The notes beneath the pieces are model-generated. The model was not told the DNA's origin, did not search any database, and saw nothing but the letters and a program-made list of their open reading frames with translations. From Denitratisoma sp. (GTDB lineage: Bacteria > Pseudomonadota > Gammaproteobacteria > Burkholderiales > Rhodocyclaceae), in NCBI GenBank assembly GCA_032027165.1, contig JAVSMO010000001.1, positions 1,418,150 to 1,463,751 on the forward strand: DNA of 45,602 bases. The letters run 5' to 3'. Position numbers and translations under genes: made by a program. This document shows positions 1 through 10,003 of this stretch, one piece after another. How positions within the stretch are numbered: position 1 is the first letter of the stretch; each line of letters starts with the position of its first letter.

Positions 1-28
1 GGTTCGTCCATGATGGGTGTCGTCCGGG

Positions 29-2215
29 TCAATACTTGATTCTGGCGTAATAGGTGCGCTCCGCCGCCTCGCGCGCCTCGCGCAGGGTGCGGATGCCCAT
101 TTCGTTCAGCAGGGGGATCATCCTGAGGAATACCTCGCCGGTGACGATGGCGTCGCCCAGCGCGGTATGGCGGCCGATGACGTTGATGCCGAGTCGCGCG
201 CAGATCGCTTCCAGCTTGTGCGACTCCTGGTTGGGATGGATCACCGCGGAGAGCAGCAGCGTGTCGAGCACCGGGTGGCGGAAGCGGATGCCGGTCGCCT
301 CCTCCTTCAGCTGCAGGAAGCGCATGTCGAAGGCGGCATTGTGCGCGACCAGCACGGTGTCCTCGCTGAAGGCATAAAAGGTCGGCAGCACCTCCCCGAT
401 GGTCGGTTGGCCGGCCACCATCTCCTCGGTAATGCCATGGATGGGGATGCCCTCCGGCCGCAGCGGCCGACGCGGGTCGACGATCTGGTCGATGCATTCG
501 CTCCTGAGGAGGCGGCCGTTGACGATGCGCGTCGCGCCGATCTGGATGATCTCGTCCCCGGCGGAGGGCTCCAGCCCGGTCGTCTCGGTATCGAAGACGG
601 TGTAGGTCAGTTCGGTCAGCAGGCGGTCGTCGAGGGCGCGGCTTTCCTCGGTCTGCCGGAACAGGTTGAAGTCGTAGTACTCGGGGCGGCTTTCCGCGTG
701 CAGCAGCGCCGCGGGCTCGACGGTTTCCTGCGGCAGGGCGGATGGCAGCAGCATGCGGATGAAGGCGCGGTGCGAGGCCTTCTCGCGCTCGAACCAGATC
801 TCGCCGCCGTGGCGCTCGATCACTTCGCGCAGGGTGAGCGGACTGTTCTCGCCCGCCACGTTCATCGGATCGATCTCCCACGCCAGCAGGGTCTGGCTGC
901 CGACCACGGCGCCTGACCAGACCAGGTCGAGGTGCACCAGGCGGCCGTCCGGCAGGAGGCGGAAGCGGATTTCCCGGATGTCGTATTCGTCATGCAGGCG
1001 GGACGCCAGGTAGGTCACCGCCTGCAGCAGCGAAAAGCTGTCCACCTTGACCCACACCCCTTCGGCGACCTCGTCGAGCTTGGTCGGCAGGCCCAGCTTC
1101 TTCTCGATGCGCCGCTGCGCCGCCGCGATGAAGTCCTCGCCCAGCATGTCCTCGAGCGGCCAGCGCGCCTTGAGGGCGTCGGAGAATTCGTTGACGGTCT
1201 GGTCGAGCCGCTGGCCCATCGCCGCCACCTCGTCGCGGACGATGCCGACGAAGCGGTCGCGCTGTCCGACGTCCATGTCGGGGTAATCGAGCAGGTTCTC
1301 GACGGCGGCGCGGATGTTGCCGAGCGAGGCGCGGCTGCCCTCGGTGAGGGACTGCAGCAGGGCGTCGCGCCGGCTCTCCATCTCGAAATTTCGCGTGATG
1401 TTGTCCAGCATGAGGACGTAGCCGGCGATGCTGCGCTCTCTCTCCGCCCCGCCGTCCCGTGCCGCCCCGAGCACCGGCGCCATCTGCACGCGGATCAGCT
1501 GTCCGGCACGACTGGCGGTGACGAAGTTGGCCGTCGGCTGCTGGCTGCCGCGCGCCAGGCGCTGCTGGATGTTCTCCAGCGCGTGGGTGATCAGGTTGCG
1601 CTCGAGGATGGCGAAGATCGAGCGCCCCAGCCCGATCAGGACGCCGTCCTGCGCAGACTGACTTTCGCCTGCCAGCGCCTTGAACTGCAGCCGGGCGCGG
1701 TTGTTGTAGAGGAGGATGCGGCCGTCGAGGTTGCAGACCACGACGCTCTGCGTCAGCTCCGACATGAGGGCCGCCAGCCGGTTCTTTTCCTCCTCGATGG
1801 AGGCCTTGGCCTCCCGTATCCTGCCCTCGACGTCGCGCTGCAGGGATTCGCGCTGCTCGGCCAGGGCGTTGACCACCTGGGCCAGGGTCCTGATTTCCGG
1901 CGCCCCCAGTTCCTGCAGGCGCAATCCGGGATTGGCGTTGACCATGACCAGCGCCTGCTCGCGCAGCGCCAGCGGCGCCAGCGCATAGGCCCGGTAGACG
2001 GCGTGCACGATGAGGCCGAGCACGAACCAGGTCATCAGGATGATCAGGATCGACAGCTCGATGCGCGGCTGCAGGATGGCCAGGAAAGCCTGGCGTTCGG
2101 CCTCCTTCATGTCGGCCCACAGGACCGTGCCGAGCGCGCTGAACAGCAGCACAAGCAGGAGATAGACGCTGCCCAGGATGAGCGCGAGCTTGAGCTTGCC
2201 GGATTGCGCCGCCAT
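29..2215 (-). CDS. Membrane PAS/degenerate histidine-kinase/DEDDh 3'-5' exonuclease fusion
   Basis: The 728-residue product has two N-terminal membrane helices (about 10-33 and 53-77), a helical linker (about 115-160), a PAS-like segment (about 155-275), a region resembling a histidine kinase (about 275-490), and a DnaQ/RNase T-type exonuclease (about 538-710). The exonuclease keeps its DEDDh residues: D542 and E544 in FDTET, D630 in HNAAFD, H683 and D688 in HTALGD. Where a phosphoacceptor His would lie the sequence reads EGSRASLGNIR, so the kinase part looks inactive. I chose the ATG at 2215 because it gives MAAQSGKLKL just before the first helix; a longer frame upstream overlaps the response regulator gene. 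It lies 8 bases downstream of that gene, so the two are probably co-transcribed. The exonuclease call is firm. That the N-terminal part senses a signal and gates the nuclease is inference, and the substrate is unknown. Confidence 0.85.
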   Translation of the reverse strand: MAAQSGKLKLALILGSVYLLLVLLFSALGTVLWADMKEAERQAFLAILQPRIELSILIILMTWFVLGLIVHAVYRAYALAPLALREQALVMVNANPGLRLQELGAPEIRTLAQVVNALAEQRESLQRDVEGRIREAKASIEEEKNRLAALMSELTQSVVVCNLDGRILLYNNRARLQFKALAGESQSAQDGVLIGLGRSIFAILERNLITHALENIQQRLARGSQQPTANFVTASRAGQLIRVQMAPVLGAARDGGAERERSIAGYVLMLDNITRNFEMESRRDALLQSLTEGSRASLGNIRAAVENLLDYPDMDVGQRDRFVGIVRDEVAAMGQRLDQTVNEFSDALKARWPLEDMLGEDFIAAAQRRIEKKLGLPTKLDEVAEGVWVKVDSFSLLQAVTYLASRLHDEYDIREIRFRLLPDGRLVHLDLVWSGAVVGSQTLLAWEIDPMNVAGENSPLTLREVIERHGGEIWFEREKASHRAFIRMLLPSALPQETVEPAALLHAESRPEYYDFNLFRQTEESRALDDRLLTELTYTVFDTETTGLEPSAGDEIIQIGATRIVNGRLLRSECIDQIVDPRRPLRPEGIPIHGITEEMVAGQPTIGEVLPTFYAFSEDTVLVAHNAAFDMRFLQLKEEATGIRFRHPVLDTLLLSAVIHPNQESHKLEAICARLGINVIGRHTALGDAIVTGEVFLRMIPLLNEMGIRTLREAREAAERTYYARIKY
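1656..1664 (+). repeat. GACTGACTT motif copy (in the exonuclease-fusion gene)
   Basis: The sequence reads GCAGACTGACTTTCG. On the coding (minus) strand it becomes the codons AGT CAG TCT in GESQSAQ. Confidence 0.5.
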
Positions 2216-2223
2216 GAAAGGTC

Positions 2224-2595
2224 TCAGGATTCGCCGAGTATCTGCCTTACCTGGGCGATCAGATCCTTGGTCGAGAATGGCTTGGTCATGTAGGCATCCG
2301 CGCCCAGGGCGGTGCCCTTGGCGACTTCGGTGTCGCGCCCCTTGGCCGTCAGCATCACGATCTTCACCGATTGCCAGGCGGGATTGGCACGGATCGTCTG
2401 GCACACCTCGAAGCCGTTCTTCTTCGGCAGCATGATGTCCAGCAGCACCAGGTCGGGCCTGCTTTCCTCGACCGATCTGAGCGCCGCCTCCCCGTCCGAC
2501 GCAACGGCCACCTCGAAGCCTTCCCGCTTCATGAGGAACTCAAGTGAAACCACGATGTTCGGCTCGTCGTCGACGATCAGTATCCGTTTCGTCAT
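2224..2595 (-). CDS. Receiver-only (CheY-like) response regulator
   Basis: This 123-residue protein is a single receiver domain. The acidic pocket is D9/D10 and E11 in VDDEPN, the likely phosphoacceptor is D53 in LLDIMLP, and the switch residues are T83 (MLTAKG) and K105 (TKPF). No DNA-binding or enzymatic output domain follows. Its ATG overlaps the stop codon of the symporter-kinase gene by four bases (ATGA), so it is the obvious partner of that kinase. With no output domain it must act through protein contacts or phosphotransfer; the exonuclease fusion encoded next is one possible target (inference). Confidence 0.93.
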   Translation of the reverse strand: MTKRILIVDDEPNIVVSLEFLMKREGFEVAVASDGEAALRSVEESRPDLVLLDIMLPKKNGFEVCQTIRANPAWQSVKIVMLTAKGRDTEVAKGTALGADAYMTKPFSTKDLIAQVRQILGES

Positions 2596-5357
2596 TTTTC
2601 CGCTCTCTCCTCCTGGCCCATGCCTTCCCTGTTCAGTGGCAGGATAAATGAAAATGTCGCGCCCCTGCCAGAACTGCTTTCCACCCACAACCGCCCGCCG
2701 AAATGCTCGATGATCTGCCGGCTGATCGGCAGGCCGAGTCCGGTGCCCTGCGGCTTGGCAGTCATCGTGTCGCCGACCTGGCGGAACTTCTCGAAAATCG
2801 TGTGCTGGTCCGCCTCGGCGATGCCCGGGCCGTTGTCCTCGACATCGACCCGCACCGCATCGGAGCCGGCCGACAGCCGCACCGTCACGCAACCCCGGTC
2901 CTCATCGCAGAATTTGACCGCATTCGCCAGCAGGTTCAGCATGACCTGAATCAAACGATCGCGATCCGCCCTTACGCGAGGCACGCCCTCGGCGAGCCGT
3001 TTCTCCAGCCGGATCCGCTTGTCGCCGAACAGCGAGGAGGTGGCGGCCAGCGATTCCTCGATGACCTCGTGCAGGTCGATGTCGGCAGTATGCCATTCCG
3101 CATTGCCCGACTCGATCTTGGCCATGTCGAGCACCTGGTTGATGAGCCGGGTCAGGCGCTCGGTTTCCTTGACGATGATGGCCAGGAATTTCCTGCGGTT
3201 GGCCAGGTTGGTCTTCGGGTCTTCCAGCAGGATTTCCGAAAAGGCGCGAATCGACGTCAGCGGCGTGCGCAGCTCGTGCGTCACAGTCGACATGAAATCG
3301 TCCTTCATGCGGTCGAGTTCCTTCAGCCGCTCGTTGGCCGCGCGCAGCTCGGCGGTCGCCGCCTCCAGCTCGCGCGATTTCTGCTCGAGCTGGCGCGAAT
3401 AGGCGCGCACCTGCGAGGCCTCGTCGAGGATGTTCATGACCTCGTCGATGCCGAGCGGCTCCTCCTTCACGACCGACGCCACCATCACCCGCGCGGACGC
3501 GCCGCCGATGGCGCCCGCCAGCAGGGTTTCGGCGTAATGCACCAGGTCGGCGTTCGCCTGCAACTGATCGAGCGAGGCCAGGCCGCGCCGGCGGGCATAG
3601 GCGAGAAACGCCTCGCGCGCCCGCTCCGGGCCGAGGAAACGGCCGATCAGCGGCAGGAGGTCCTGCACCTGGGCGCTGCCGCGCCAGAAGCGCGAGCGCT
3701 CGGCGCCTTCGGTATGCCGGAACACATCCACGAACAGCGTGCCCTGGCTGGTTTCCACCACGTCCGGCCGCTTGCGCAACGAGACGGCGACATAGCAGCC
3801 GATATTCGCCAGCATGCTCCAGAACAGGCTGTGGGAGATCTCGTCGAGGCCGGCCAGGCCGAACAACTGCTGCGGCCTGAGCAGCGCGACGCCGAACAGG
3901 CCTTCGCTGATGAAATCCAGCGACAACCATCCCGACTTGGCGAAGGACGGCAGCAACAGGGTGTAGATCCACACGGCAAAGCCGGCCAGCAGCCCGGCGA
4001 TGGCGCCCTGCCGGGTGCCGCCCTTCCAGTAGATGCCGCCGAAAATCGCCGGCGCGAACTGCGCCACGGCGGCGAAGGAGATGAGGCCGATGCCGACCAG
4101 CGCATAGGCCTCGCCGGCGGCACGGAAGTAGATGTACCCCAACAGCAGGATGACGGCGATGGCCCAGCGGCGGATGGACAGCAGCAGCCACGAAAGGTCC
4201 TGCTCTTCCTGCAGCCGCAGGGCCTTCCAGCGCAGCAGCACCGGCATCACCAGGTCGTTGCAGACCATGGTCGACAAGGCGATGGTCTCGACGATGACCA
4301 TGCCGGTGGCGGCGGACAGGCCGCCGATGAAGACGAACAGCGCGAGGGCCTCCTGGCGCTCGGCCATCGGCAAGGTCAGCACGAAGGTGTCGGCGTCGAC
4401 GCTGCCGTCCGGAAAATGCAGCATGCCGCCGACGGCGATGGGCAGGACGAAGATGTTGATGAGGATGAGATAAAGCGGAAACAGCCAGATCGCCCGTGCC
4501 AGGTGGCGCTCGTTCACGTTTTCCACCACGGCGATCTGGAACTGCCGCGGCAGGAACATGATGGACAGCATGGAGAGAAAGGTCAGCGACCACCAGCTGC
4601 CGTAGCTGGCGCCGTTGTCCGCCACCGTCATCAGCGATTTCAGCTTCGGCACCGCCTCGGCCCGGTCGAAGATGTCGCCGAAGCCGTTGTAGATGCCGAA
4701 GGTGACGAAGGCGCCGACGGCGACGAAGGCCAGCAGCTTGACCAGGGACTCGAAGGCGATCGCCGCCACCATGCCCTCGTGCCGCTCCGTGGCGTCGAGA
4801 TGCCGCGTGCCGAACAGGATGGTGAACGCCGCCAGGATCATGGCGATGTAGAGCGCGCTGTCCTGCAGCAGCGGCTGCGCCCCCGCCCGCGCCGGCATGA
4901 CGATCTCGGGGTAATGCAGCAGGATGGTGAAGCTGTTGGACACCGCCTTCAGCTGCAGGGATATGTAGGGAATGATGCCGATGACCGCAATCACGGTGAC
5001 GAGGCCGCCGAGCAGTTGGCTCTTGCCGTAGCGCGAGGAAACGAAGTCGGCGATGGAGGTGATGCGATTGGCCTTGCTGATGCGGATGATCTTCAGCATG
5101 ACGAACCACCACAGGCCGGCCATCAGCGTCGGCCCGAGGTAGATGGGCAGGAAGCCGATGCCGGTCGAGGCGGCGCGGCCGACGCTGCCGTAGAAGGTCC
5201 ACGTCGTGCAGTACACCGCCAGAGACAGCGCGTAGATCGTCGGATTGGCGATCACCGAGCGCCCGGCGTCGGCGCGCTTGTCGCCGAAGTAGGCGATGGC
5301 GAACAGCACCCCCAGGTAGGCGAAGGAGACGCTCGCGATCACCCAGCCCTGGAGCAT
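2592..5357 (-). CDS. Sodium/solute-symporter-like sensor histidine kinase (CbrA/CrbS type)
   Basis: The 921-residue protein starts with a sodium:solute symporter (SSS) module of about a dozen membrane helices (about 1-520). A linker (about 540-660) sits where the STAC domain lies in CbrA-like kinases, followed by a coiled coil and a full kinase core. The H-box is HELRTPL with H694; the N-box Asn is near 812, G1 is DNGPG (about 841) and G2 is GTGLGL (about 871). Related fusions such as CbrA, CrbS and MxtR are known to control carbon use, including acetate. Downstream of acs, this one is plausibly an acetate or short-acid sensor (inference). Whether the symporter part transports or only senses cannot be read from sequence. 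The 66-residue membrane protein gene ends 9 bases upstream, and the response regulator overlaps its stop. Confidence 0.93.
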   Translation of the reverse strand: MLQGWVIASVSFAYLGVLFAIAYFGDKRADAGRSVIANPTIYALSLAVYCTTWTFYGSVGRAASTGIGFLPIYLGPTLMAGLWWFVMLKIIRISKANRITSIADFVSSRYGKSQLLGGLVTVIAVIGIIPYISLQLKAVSNSFTILLHYPEIVMPARAGAQPLLQDSALYIAMILAAFTILFGTRHLDATERHEGMVAAIAFESLVKLLAFVAVGAFVTFGIYNGFGDIFDRAEAVPKLKSLMTVADNGASYGSWWSLTFLSMLSIMFLPRQFQIAVVENVNERHLARAIWLFPLYLILINIFVLPIAVGGMLHFPDGSVDADTFVLTLPMAERQEALALFVFIGGLSAATGMVIVETIALSTMVCNDLVMPVLLRWKALRLQEEQDLSWLLLSIRRWAIAVILLLGYIYFRAAGEAYALVGIGLISFAAVAQFAPAIFGGIYWKGGTRQGAIAGLLAGFAVWIYTLLLPSFAKSGWLSLDFISEGLFGVALLRPQQLFGLAGLDEISHSLFWSMLANIGCYVAVSLRKRPDVVETSQGTLFVDVFRHTEGAERSRFWRGSAQVQDLLPLIGRFLGPERAREAFLAYARRRGLASLDQLQANADLVHYAETLLAGAIGGASARVMVASVVKEEPLGIDEVMNILDEASQVRAYSRQLEQKSRELEAATAELRAANERLKELDRMKDDFMSTVTHELRTPLTSIRAFSEILLEDPKTNLANRRKFLAIIVKETERLTRLINQVLDMAKIESGNAEWHTADIDLHEVIEESLAATSSLFGDKRIRLEKRLAEGVPRVRADRDRLIQVMLNLLANAVKFCDEDRGCVTVRLSAGSDAVRVDVEDNGPGIAEADQHTIFEKFRQVGDTMTAKPQGTGLGLPISRQIIEHFGGRLWVESSSGRGATFSFILPLNREGMGQEERAEK

Positions 5358-5366
5358 CGCCGGCCC

Positions 5367-5567
5367 CTAGTCCCTGCGGCGTTCGATGGCCAGGGCCATC
5401 AGCCCGATCAGGATCGCCCAGACCACGAACAGGTAGAGATAGAGGAGCGGGATGTCGAACAGCTCGCCCGGCTTGTTGAAGAGGGCAATCAGCGGATAGT
5501 TGAACAGCACGCAGCCCAGCAGGAATACCGCCGCCAGGCGCTGGCCCGTGATGATGGCGCGATTCAT
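5367..5567 (-). CDS. Small two-helix membrane protein preceding the symporter-kinase
   Basis: This encodes 66 residues with two hydrophobic segments (about 10-30 and 40-60) and a basic C-terminus ending RRRD. A strong purine-rich ribosome site, GGGGGGAGAGCC, directly precedes the ATG at 5567 on the minus strand. Its place in front of an SSS-type protein recalls the small partner subunits (DUF4212-like) encoded beside some sodium/solute symporters, but I cannot assign it to that family from the residues. Role as an assembly or regulatory partner of the symporter-kinase is inference. Confidence 0.75.
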   Translation of the reverse strand: MNRAIITGQRLAAVFLLGCVLFNYPLIALFNKPGELFDIPLLYLYLFVVWAILIGLMALAIERRRD

Positions 5568-5609
5568 GGCTCTCCCCCCTGACGCATATCCGGCGTCGAT
5601 GCCGCTTCG

Positions 5610-5615
5610 ATTATA
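5610..5615 (-). promoter_or_regulatory. Candidate -10 element for the sensor operon
   Basis: The minus strand carries a perfect TATAAT at 5615-5610, between the acs terminator and the small membrane protein ATG at 5567. No good -35 lies at 16-18 bases (closest GAATGG). It would let the signalling genes be transcribed apart from acs. Confidence 0.4.
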
Positions 5616-5646
5616 GCGTGCGCCCCTGCAACCCATTCGGCGAGGC

Positions 5647-5674
5647 AAAAAAAAGGGCGCCGCAGCGCCCTTTT
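5647..5674 (-). terminator. Rho-independent terminator after acs
   Basis: On the minus strand AAAAGGGCGC pairs with GCGCCCTTTT around a four-base loop, and the T-run continues to eight T. The stop codon of acs is about 20 bases upstream, so this ends the acs transcript or attenuates it before the signalling genes. Confidence 0.88.
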
Positions 5675-5694
5675 GGATTGATGCGCATCCGCGC

Positions 5695-7662
<1,968 letters not shown>

Positions 7663-7819
7663 CTGGACCTCTCCTCTATCTAGCTAGTACTGGAATGTGG
7701 CGGCGAAACCGCCTGCAAAGCACCCTCGGGGGCTGAATTCGCCTTGGCCTTGTTGGGACGGATTATTTCCTTGAATCAGCCCATTTTAGCGAAAGATGCA
7801 ATTTATAGACAAAAGCTTA

Positions 7820-7837
7820 CGTCCTACTTACAGGACG
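7820..7837. repeat. Inverted repeat between acs and the YqhA-like gene
   Basis: CGTCCT and AGGACG form a 6-6-6 dyad around ACTTAC. It sits in the 250-base divergent intergenic region (7663-7912), about 160 bases upstream of acs and 76 upstream of the other gene. It could be an operator; no regulator can be assigned. Confidence 0.35.
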
Positions 7838-7876
7838 AAAATCGGTTCGCGCCCCCTGCCGCATTGCAGCATGGAT

Positions 7877-7884
7877 GCTAGAAT
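7877..7884 (+). promoter_or_regulatory. Candidate extended -10 for the YqhA-like gene
   Basis: TG at 7876-7877 is followed by C and then TAGAAT (7879-7884), an extended -10 arrangement. A start near 7891 would place the ATG at 7913 inside the transcript and would exclude the upstream ATG at 7871. Confidence 0.4.
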
Positions 7885-7912
7885 TTTGCATTCTCCAAGC
7901 CCTCTCGAAAAC

Positions 7913-8446
7913 ATGCAAAAATCCGCTCCCCGCTCCATCAAGGCATTGGAAGGCTTCATTTTCTGGAGCCGCTGGCTGCAGGCCCCGCTCTATCTCGGGC
8001 TCATCATCGCCCAGGGTGTCTACGTCTATCAATTCATGATCGAACTGAGCCACCTGGTGGGCAAGGTGGGCGGCCTGACCGATACCGACGTGATGCTCAT
8101 CGTGCTCGGGCTGATCGACGTCGTGATGATCGCCAACCTGCTGATCATGGTCATCATCGGCGGCTACGAGACCTTCGTCTCCCGCCTGGACCTGGAAGGC
8201 CATCCGGACCAGCCGGAATGGCTTTCCCACGTCAACGCCGGCGTGCTGAAGATCAAGCTGGCGACTGCCATCATCAGCATCTCGTCGATTCACCTTCTGA
8301 AGACCTTCATCAACGCAGGGAATCTGGAGGACCGGGCCATCCTCTGGCAAGTGGTGATCCACGTCACCTTCCTCGTCTCGGCGCTGACCATGGCCTGGAC
8401 CGACAAGATCATGACCAGTTCGCTGCTGATGGCGAAGAAGCATTGA
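7913..8446 (+). CDS. YqhA-like (UPF0114/TIGR00645) inner-membrane protein
   Basis: The 177-residue product has four hydrophobic segments, with the start SRWLQAPLYLGLIIAQGVYV typical of the family and the conserved stretch VIIGGYETFVSRL. The function of the family is unknown. I took the ATG at 7913 (MQKSAPRS); an in-frame ATG at 7871 and one at 7796 would add N-terminal residues unlike the family, and the candidate -10 lies between them and 7913. Twelve bases separate its stop from the fumarase start, so the two are probably co-transcribed. Confidence 0.85.
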   Translation: MQKSAPRSIKALEGFIFWSRWLQAPLYLGLIIAQGVYVYQFMIELSHLVGKVGGLTDTDVMLIVLGLIDVVMIANLLIMVIIGGYETFVSRLDLEGHPDQPEWLSHVNAGVLKIKLATAIISISSIHLLKTFINAGNLEDRAILWQVVIHVTFLVSALTMAWTDKIMTSSLLMAKKH

Positions 8447-8457
8447 AAGGACACTGC

Positions 8458-9984
8458 ATGGCAACCATCCGCCAGGAAGACTTCATCCGGAGCATCGCCG
8501 ACGCCTTCCAGTACATCAGCTACTACCATCCCGCCGACTACATCAAGGCGCTTTCCGCCGCCTACGAGCGCGAGCAGAGCCCGGCCGCCAAGGACGCCAT
8601 CGCCCAGATCCTCATCAATTCCCGCATGTGCGCCGAGGGCCACCGTCCGATCTGCCAGGACACCGGCATTGCCGTGGTCTTCCTCAAGGTCGGCATGAAC
8701 GCCCGCTGGGATGCCGCGATGAGCGTGCAGGAGATGGTCGACGAGGGCGTGCGCCGCGCCTACAACAACCCGGACAACAAGCTGCGCGCCTCCGTGCTGC
8801 TCGATCCGGCCGGCGCCCGCACCAATTCCAAGGACAACACGCCGGCCGTGGTGCATACCGAAATCGTGGCGGGCGACCACGTCGAGGTGATCTGCGCGGC
8901 CAAGGGCGGCGGCTCGGAGAACAAGTCGAAGATGGTCATGCTGAACCCCTCCGACTCGATCGTCGACTGGGTGCTGAAGACCGTCCCGACCATGGGTGCC
9001 GGCTGGTGCCCGCCCGGCATCCTTGGGCTAGGCATCGGCGGCACGCCGGAGAAGGCCATGCTGCTGGCCAAGGAGTCGCTGATGGCACCGGTGGACATGC
9101 ACGAACTGATCGCGCGCGGCCAAAAGGGTGAAAAACTCAACCGCATCGAGGAACTGCGCCTGGAGCTGTATGAAAAGGTCAACGCCCTCGGCATCGGCGC
9201 CCAGGGACTCGGTGGCCTCACCACCGTGCTCGACGTCAAGATCCTCGATTACCCGACGCACGCGGCGTCCCTGCCGGTGGCGATGATTCCCAACTGCGCG
9301 GCCACCCGCCATGCCCACTTCCATCTCGACGGCTCCGGACCGGCGAAACTCGACCCGCCCAGCCTGGCCGACTGGCCGCAAATCACCTACGACGCCAGCA
9401 AGGGCAAGCGCGTCGACCTCGACAAGGTCACGCGTGAAGAAGTTGCCAGCTGGCAACCGGGCGACGTCCTCCTCCTCAACGGCAAGCTGCTCACGGGACG
9501 CGACGCCGCCCACAAGCGCATGGTCGACATGCTGAACAAGGGCGAGAAGCTGCCGGTGGACTTCACCAACCGCTTCATCTACTACGTCGGCCCGGTCGAT
9601 CCGGTGCGCGACGAGGTCGTCGGACCGGCCGGCCCGACCACCGCCACCCGCATGGACAAGTTCACCCGCCAGATGCTCGAGCAGACGGGCCTGCTCGGCA
9701 TGGTCGGCAAGGCGGAACGCGGGCCCGCCGCCATCGAGGCGATCCGCGACAACCGGGCGGTCTACTTGATGGCCGTCGGCGGCGCCGCCTACCTGGTCTC
9801 GAAGGCCATCCGCGCCGCGCGCGTGGCGGCGTTCGCCGACCTCGGCATGGAGGCGATCTACGAGTTCGAGGTGAAGGACATGCCGGTCACGGTAGCGGTC
9901 GATTCGAAGGGTAACTCGGTGCACCAGACCGGCCCACTGGAGTGGCAGGCGCGGATCGGCAAGATTCCGGTGGTGAGGGGCTGA
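8458..9984 (+). CDS. Fumarate hydratase, class I (iron-sulfur)
   Basis: The 508-residue protein joins the alpha and beta parts of the class I fumarase/tartrate dehydratase family and interconverts fumarate and malate in the TCA cycle. Three cysteines, C66 (ICQDTG), C184 (GAGWCPPG) and C280 (PNCAATRH), have nearly the spacing of the [4Fe-4S] ligands of E. coli FumA. The AAKGGGSENKSK substrate/cluster loop and the C-terminal swivel domain with GPAGPTTATRMD are present. A ribosome site AAAGGA precedes the ATG at 8458. The oxygen-sensitive cluster is typical of organisms that also live at low oxygen. Gene symbol left open because fumA and fumB cannot be told apart here. Confidence 0.95.
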   Translation: MATIRQEDFIRSIADAFQYISYYHPADYIKALSAAYEREQSPAAKDAIAQILINSRMCAEGHRPICQDTGIAVVFLKVGMNARWDAAMSVQEMVDEGVRRAYNNPDNKLRASVLLDPAGARTNSKDNTPAVVHTEIVAGDHVEVICAAKGGGSENKSKMVMLNPSDSIVDWVLKTVPTMGAGWCPPGILGLGIGGTPEKAMLLAKESLMAPVDMHELIARGQKGEKLNRIEELRLELYEKVNALGIGAQGLGGLTTVLDVKILDYPTHAASLPVAMIPNCAATRHAHFHLDGSGPAKLDPPSLADWPQITYDASKGKRVDLDKVTREEVASWQPGDVLLLNGKLLTGRDAAHKRMVDMLNKGEKLPVDFTNRFIYYVGPVDPVRDEVVGPAGPTTATRMDKFTRQMLEQTGLLGMVGKAERGPAAIEAIRDNRAVYLMAVGGAAYLVSKAIRAARVAAFADLGMEAIYEFEVKDMPVTVAVDSKGNSVHQTGPLEWQARIGKIPVVRG

Positions 9985-10003
9985 GGGCTGGACCGTCTCA
10001 GCC
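9979..10003. other. Hairpin between convergent fumarase and response-regulator genes
   Basis: GGCTGAG (9979-9985) can pair with CTCAGCC (9997-10003) across an 11-base loop spanning both stop codons. There is no T-run, so any role as a bidirectional transcript end is tentative. Confidence 0.3.

Noticed and set aside
2216..2404. N-terminal extension of the exonuclease-fusion frame
   Set aside because: It overlaps the response regulator gene and is hydrophilic filler; the ATG at 2215 leads directly into the first membrane helix.
2703..5582. A 959-codon plus-strand open frame opposite the symporter-kinase
   Set aside because: Antisense to a gene with intact kinase motifs, and no recognisable domain of its own.
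5616..5638. A -35 partner for the TATAAT before the small membrane protein (TTGCAG)
   Set aside because: TTGCAG lies only ten bases from the -10, too close for sigma-70.
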